Assembly (NCBI RefSeq): GCF_035271705.1
Contig: NZ_DATERI010000110.1
Location: 1 to 9,495 of the forward strand
Reading direction: 5' to 3'
From: Buttiauxella sp035271705
GTDB taxonomy: Bacteria; Pseudomonadota; Gammaproteobacteria; Enterobacterales; Enterobacteriaceae
Length of the DNA: 9,495 nt
Positions 6,601 to 9,495 of this stretch are shown here, in pieces. The stretch's first letter is position 1. The number at the start of each line of letters is the position of its first letter. Position numbers and translations under genes: made by a program. The notes below the pieces were generated by a model that had not been told where the DNA came from, ran no database searches, and saw only the letters and a program-made list of their open reading frames with translations.

Positions 6601-9495
6601 ATCCAATTCATCGAGCATCTGCTTCACGTTTTTACTGATTGCGGATTCCGGCACCCCCGTTTTTACCCAGTTATCCAGGCAAAACGCGGCGAGTTGTCGT
6701 TCGAGAATCGCCACCGCATTGAGAAATACACCCGGAGCCTGAACCTGCCCCTGCATCATCTCCAGCGGTTCTTCAAAGAAGAACTGGTCGTGTGGATTCC
6801 CTTCGGCAACAGTAATGTTTAATGCATTCCCGTCTTTACGACCGGCACGCCCGATACGCTGTAAATAGTTAGCCTGAGCCGGGGGTACGGAACAAAGCAG
6901 AACCGAAGAAAGATCGCCAACATCGATCCCCATCTCCAGCGTAGGGGTCGCTGATAATAAATTGATGTTCCAGGGCTTAGTGCCGCGATAGAACGATTTT
7001 TCCGTTGCCTCGCGATCTTCACGGGTAAGTAAGCCGGTATGCTCAGCTCCCATGACACGAGCAATATCCATATTGTCCCAACGCAGCGTCGGCTTGCTAT
7101 CAGTAATCTGGTAGCGACCTTCATCACAGCGCAGTGACATACAAGGAGCATTTTCCCAAAGCCACGCCTGTTCGGATGGCGCGCGAACGATTTCCCGGCA
7201 GCACGTGCAGCTAAGTTGAGTGACATCGCGGCTGACGACCAGTGCCGAAGTACTCAATCCCCAGGCTTCACGGCCTTTGGTATCGAAAGATGTCACGATT
7301 CCTGCACGTTGCAGCGCCGTATAAAGCAGCCGCAATATCGTTTCCGAAGTACTACTGATAAAAATATTATCGCCGCTGTTTAATGAGCGAGTTAACCAAT
7401 GCTGATACCAGCTTGGGTTATCTTTAGATCCGATAAGACGGTGAAAGCCGGTGATTTTTTCAAATGAGGCGTAAACAGGTTTACGCGTTTTCGGGCCGAT
7501 AGATGGCATGTAGCGTGATGTACGCTCTTTTTGCGTCATCATAAAGGTCGTGCCATCCCGCCGATAACTTTCAAATGCCGGATGCATCACCGCACCAGCA
7601 TGGCGCTGATACCACAAAATCCCTAAAGCCAGATGTGTGACTTGTTCAACCGTCACGCCATTCATCGGGTCACCCAACTCTTCGCAAAGCTGCTGATGTA
7701 GCGCTTTAATTGCTGGGTTAAGCCGTTCTGTATCCACGCCGGTAGCAGCAAAACCCGTGGTCTCTAACGTTCGCCCGATGCTGGCACGAAGGGTAAACTC
7801 GCTCCACACCTCCCAGTCGAGACGTAAACGAACCAACTCCTGAAGATCCGAGTTTTCAGTAAGTTGGCCTTCGATTTTTAACGTCTGATAATCGTTTAGC
7901 CACTGCATATTTGGCGCGATGAAATTCGCCACAAAATGTGCGTCATCGGTCGAGGACTCACGTGTTTGCTGGCAAACCTTCTGGGCGAATACGTCAAGCC
8001 GTAAGGTTTCACCCACATTGAGTAAACGGGCAATCTGCCCACGCACCATTAATGGCCACGTGCGGGCAGTAAAAAAACTTGCGCGGTGGGCTGCGTCTTG
8101 TACGGAGTCTGAAAAAGTGATCAGCTTTTTATGTTCGTTAAACTTACTGCCATAAAGCTGATGGATCATCACCGCCGATAAGCTAGCCGCTCTGGAACCG
8201 AGGATCGAGATGCCATTTTTGCTGTTGCAATAAGGGCATTCGTTGGCGAACTCAAGCTGGTCTTTGCGCTCTTTGAGCATGTCAGGGATCAGTACCCGCA
8301 CCATTTCGCTATACCCACAGTGCCCACACTGCACGTTGGATTGCTTATTAAGCTTCAGGCAAGCCGGGCATAATTTTTGATGCATACCGCTAACGGCTTT
8401 TTCACTCTTATCCGGGAAGGCCAGCACAATCGAGCGGCCCTTTTCAAAGAACTGGCGATAAATCCCATCAAGATCGGTTTCCAGCTGCACATTTTGCCCG
8501 TGGCGCATACTCACCCAACCCGTGGCATGGCAGTCACGGCAATGGATTACCGGCAGATGATGTTCTCGGTCTTCAACGGTCAGGTCATCGGCAAAAACCA
8601 GTTGCGGTGTTTTTGAAACGCTCGCCACCAGGCGGCGCATTTCACGTAACCATAATTGTGAACGCAGCTGTACGAAGGGTAATACTGGGCGTGGTTTGCC
8701 TGCCGTAATGCGCTGATGATGGTCGCCTGGGTTTTCCGGCACTTCCAGCCTTGCCTGAGCAATCAGCGCCAAAATACTTTGCAAAACCAGAGCGGCGTGT
8801 TCCGGGCTTTCAGCAAGCATGACCTGTAGATTTTGAAGGCACTGCTGTTCGGAAAGAATACCGCCCTGTAAATCACGCAGTAACACATGCAACACGCTGT
8901 GGCGACGTAACATTTCACCGAGTGCTACGCGTTTTTCACGCCCGTTATCGTCTTCCAGATTCTCAGGAAGACGCAATGTACTTTCAGGGAACCAAAGAGG
9001 AATTTGCCCATTCAGATAGTCAACCGGCGTGGCATAATGATGAGGTTCAAGCGCCGTTTTATCTTCTGGCGCGGGATACTGGCTGTTAGTTATTTCAAAA
9101 CCTTGCAAGTACTCAGCTGCGCTATAACGATCTTCACGGATCACCGCAGCATCGGTGAACGGCTGATCAAAAATAGTTTGAGCGTAATCTAGCAATTGCC
9201 CTAGTTCATCACCGACGGTCGCGGAAGTACCAACACAAGCAAAATGTCCGTTATCGACACCGACATGGTATTTAAGGCGGCGCACCAGACAGGCCAAATC
9301 GGAACCCTGCGCACCATCGAAAGTATGCAGTTCATCCACCACCAAATAGCGCAACATACCGGGCTTATTGTGCCGCCATAGCTTTTGGTCGCCGGGGCGC
9401 ATCAGCAGGTAATCGAGCATTTTATAGTTAGTCAGCAGGATATCTGGCGGGCTGTCGCGCAGCGTGTGCTTGCAGGTAATCACCTTATCGGCAGA
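3688..9495 (-). CDS. Large SF2 DExH helicase with DUF1998/MZB-type region and C-terminal nuclease-like domain (DruE/DrmA-like), N-terminus outside window
   Basis: Predicted ATP-dependent DNA helicase of a phage-defence system. The frame is open to the right edge, so the true start, Walker A and motif Ia are missing; the GTG at 9483 is only an internal codon. Numbering from that GTG: a motif Ib-like stretch (LLTNYKMLDYLL, 16-27), motif II DELH (50-53), motif III TSAT (86-89), cysteine pairs (315/318, 372/375, 386/389, 416/419), the family signature TFSDSVQDAA (456-465), a second cysteine cluster (759-786), motif V (TLEMGIDVGDL, 848-858), motif VI QRIGRAGRKDG (875-885), a charged probable coiled coil (about 1011-1080), zinc-type cysteines (1169/1172, 1188/1191, 1300/1303), an MZB-like end with VPGGTGSL (1411-1418) and CSC...CYRC (1442-1456), then a PD-(D/E)xK/Vsr-like domain (about 1500-1630) and an unassigned tail. 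This layout fits DUF1998 helicases such as DruE and DrmA; which system it belongs to is uncertain. The stop overlaps the start of the next gene by four bases. Confidence 0.96.
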   Translation of the reverse strand, partial: SADKVITCKHTLRDSPPDILLTNYKMLDYLLMRPGDQKLWRHNKPGMLRYLVVDELHTFDGAQGSDLACLVRRLKYHVGVDNGHFACVGTSATVGDELGQLLDYAQTIFDQPFTDAAVIREDRYSAAEYLQGFEITNSQYPAPEDKTALEPHHYATPVDYLNGQIPLWFPESTLRLPENLEDDNGREKRVALGEMLRRHSVLHVLLRDLQGGILSEQQCLQNLQVMLAESPEHAALVLQSILALIAQARLEVPENPGDHHQRITAGKPRPVLPFVQLRSQLWLREMRRLVASVSKTPQLVFADDLTVEDREHHLPVIHCRDCHATGWVSMRHGQNVQLETDLDGIYRQFFEKGRSIVLAFPDKSEKAVSGMHQKLCPACLKLNKQSNVQCGHCGYSEMVRVLIPDMLKERKDQLEFANECPYCNSKNGISILGSRAASLSAVMIHQLYGSKFNEHKKLITFSDSVQDAAHRASFFTARTWPLMVRGQIARLLNVGETLRLDVFAQKVCQQTRESSTDDAHFVANFIAPNMQWLNDYQTLKIEGQLTENSDLQELVRLRLDWEVWSEFTLRASIGRTLETTGFAATGVDTERLNPAIKALHQQLCEELGDPMNGVTVEQVTHLALGILWYQRHAGAVMHPAFESYRRDGTTFMMTQKERTSRYMPSIGPKTRKPVYASFEKITGFHRLIGSKDNPSWYQHWLTRSLNSGDNIFISSTSETILRLLYTALQRAGIVTSFDTKGREAWGLSTSALVVSRDVTQLSCTCCREIVRAPSEQAWLWENAPCMSLRCDEGRYQITDSKPTLRWDNMDIARVMGAEHTGLLTREDREATEKSFYRGTKPWNINLLSATPTLEMGIDVGDLSSVLLCSVPPAQANYLQRIGRAGRKDGNALNITVAEGNPHDQFFFEEPLEMMQGQVQAPGVFLNAVAILERQLAAFCLDNWVKTGVPESAISKNVKQMLDELDTGRKGGFPYNFLRYVQEHRVAIAERFAGIFPQLEADTLLQLTHYLTGEQNYRSLEQRIDTALAQLLEDRKSLRARIDKLKYSIEKLKAAPQDQNYEADLRELTSERSALQSLIRQINDKQTLNFLTDEGLLPNYAFPEAGVTLRSVLWRRKEGGQEREFQNTTYEYERPAATALAELAPLNNFYAGGHKVEIEQIDLNVSKPENWRICSHCNYSENIDQTGDQHKYCPKCGTPVWADAGQKTTLLKLRQVYARASARDSQISDESDSREPTFFQRQLLVSYEPQDVTAAYAIDEGEVPFGFEFLSKVTLRDINFGKMSDDASELMIAGDKKRRTGFQVCLSCGMVKRPRNNDPRRDHDLSCKYRSEPEKAKFEDYLYLYRQLESEALRILLPVTSYSNDRIVESSLAAAIQLGLKNYFKGNVDHLKGVVYREPENEGESWRQYLVIYDTVPGGTGSLKELMRTPDNLLKLLQQAYQALVECSCNHDTSKDGCYRCVYAYRDRGRMKFVSRDQSRVLLAQILKASDKIRQIKTINSISLDAMMGSELEKRFISCLQEQKSLVVSRSYAHQSAGWVINTRAESSSSWHLKAQVDLGVKEGVGIPSRPDFVLYPIAQPADIKPVAIFLDGYAFHKDCVSDDVQKRQAIKDSGHYHVWTIGWRDLNEAGCKHLQDVLGLLHNPEMKKPTVYNRFHDVNFVTLHTSVQDRNSFDLLLDYLTEPEQKTTLWKKLAAAHAWVWLDVKRSQEPGVQQKYAYEMQENASPVRQKQILPDEPFVFGGLLDSCGSSQPFIELASVLLQSYLKTMPTADQLCEALRLHLCFDDRHSEDSGYEAGFYGFWRLVNLLQFLPDMSFTSRKAIHQPQEKLVVLPTEIAQEVQSDASWAEIIEFELLTNEEIALLQAHDLGAPVPGYALQNDLGEIIAEADLAWPERKQVIIFEDENFASHFTTHGWQVALGPISEETLQHLSGGDK
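3694..3702 (-). promoter_or_regulatory. Strong Shine-Dalgarno inside the end of the upstream helicase gene
   Basis: The minus strand reads GGAGGTGATAAATGA. GGAGGTGAT matches the anti-Shine-Dalgarno end of 16S rRNA over nine bases, and six bases separate GGAGG from the ATG at 3691. The same bases encode the final Gly-Gly-Asp-Lys of the large helicase. Together with the ATGA overlap (3688-3691) this fixes the UvrD-like start and indicates translational coupling with an efficient restart. Confidence 0.9.

Noticed and set aside
6409..7226. Longer open frames overlapping the large helicase (plus 6409-6822, minus 6819-7226)
   Set aside because: They fall over conserved helicase motifs V and VI in the main frame and look like shadows, with no start signals.
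1..9495. CRISPR arrays, tRNA or rRNA genes, insertion sequences
   Set aside because: I saw no regularly spaced repeats, no cloverleaf-type sequence and no transposase or terminal inverted repeats in the window.

Overview
The window looks like part of an anti-phage defence island from a gammaproteobacterium, most likely an enterobacterium. The reasons are moderate GC with enterobacterial-style codon use in the large genes, E. coli-type Shine-Dalgarno sites, and the families present. Every gene I can support lies on the minus strand, so transcription runs from right to left. Both ends of the window cut through a gene.

Right to left: (1) 9495-3688 holds a very large superfamily 2 helicase with a DUF1998/MZB-type cysteine-rich C-terminal region, resembling DruE of Druantia and DrmA of DISARM. 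It is followed by a nuclease-like domain and an unassigned tail. Its N-terminus, including the Walker A motif, is beyond the right edge. (2) 3691-1568 holds a UvrD/Rep-type superfamily 1 helicase of 707 residues with a RelE/ParE-toxin-like N-terminal domain. Its start codon overlaps the stop of the first helicase in an ATGA, and a nine-base Shine-Dalgarno sequence sits inside the last codons of that gene, so the two are almost certainly co-translated. (3) A perfect 16-bp hairpin starts seven bases after the second helicase and probably ends the transcript. (4) 1387-738 holds an unrecognised gene that reads for 137 codons and then breaks. A one-base change in a T5 run would join it to a coding-like tail, giving about 216 residues. 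A small hairpin followed by a T-tract lies exactly at the break. (5) 475-1 holds the start of a gene whose N-terminal domain resembles that of HNH-type endonucleases found in defence islands. Its C-terminus is beyond the left edge.

How they may work together (inference): the two coupled helicases form the core. One is an SF2 helicase with a nuclease-like domain, and the other is an SF1A helicase with a toxin-fold domain. This suggests a machine that unwinds or degrades invading DNA. The DruE-like protein points to Druantia or DISARM, but I do not know a named system with this exact pair. The genes right of 9495 would decide which system it is. The downstream genes have their own spacing and separate terminator-like signals, and are probably independent cargo of the same island.
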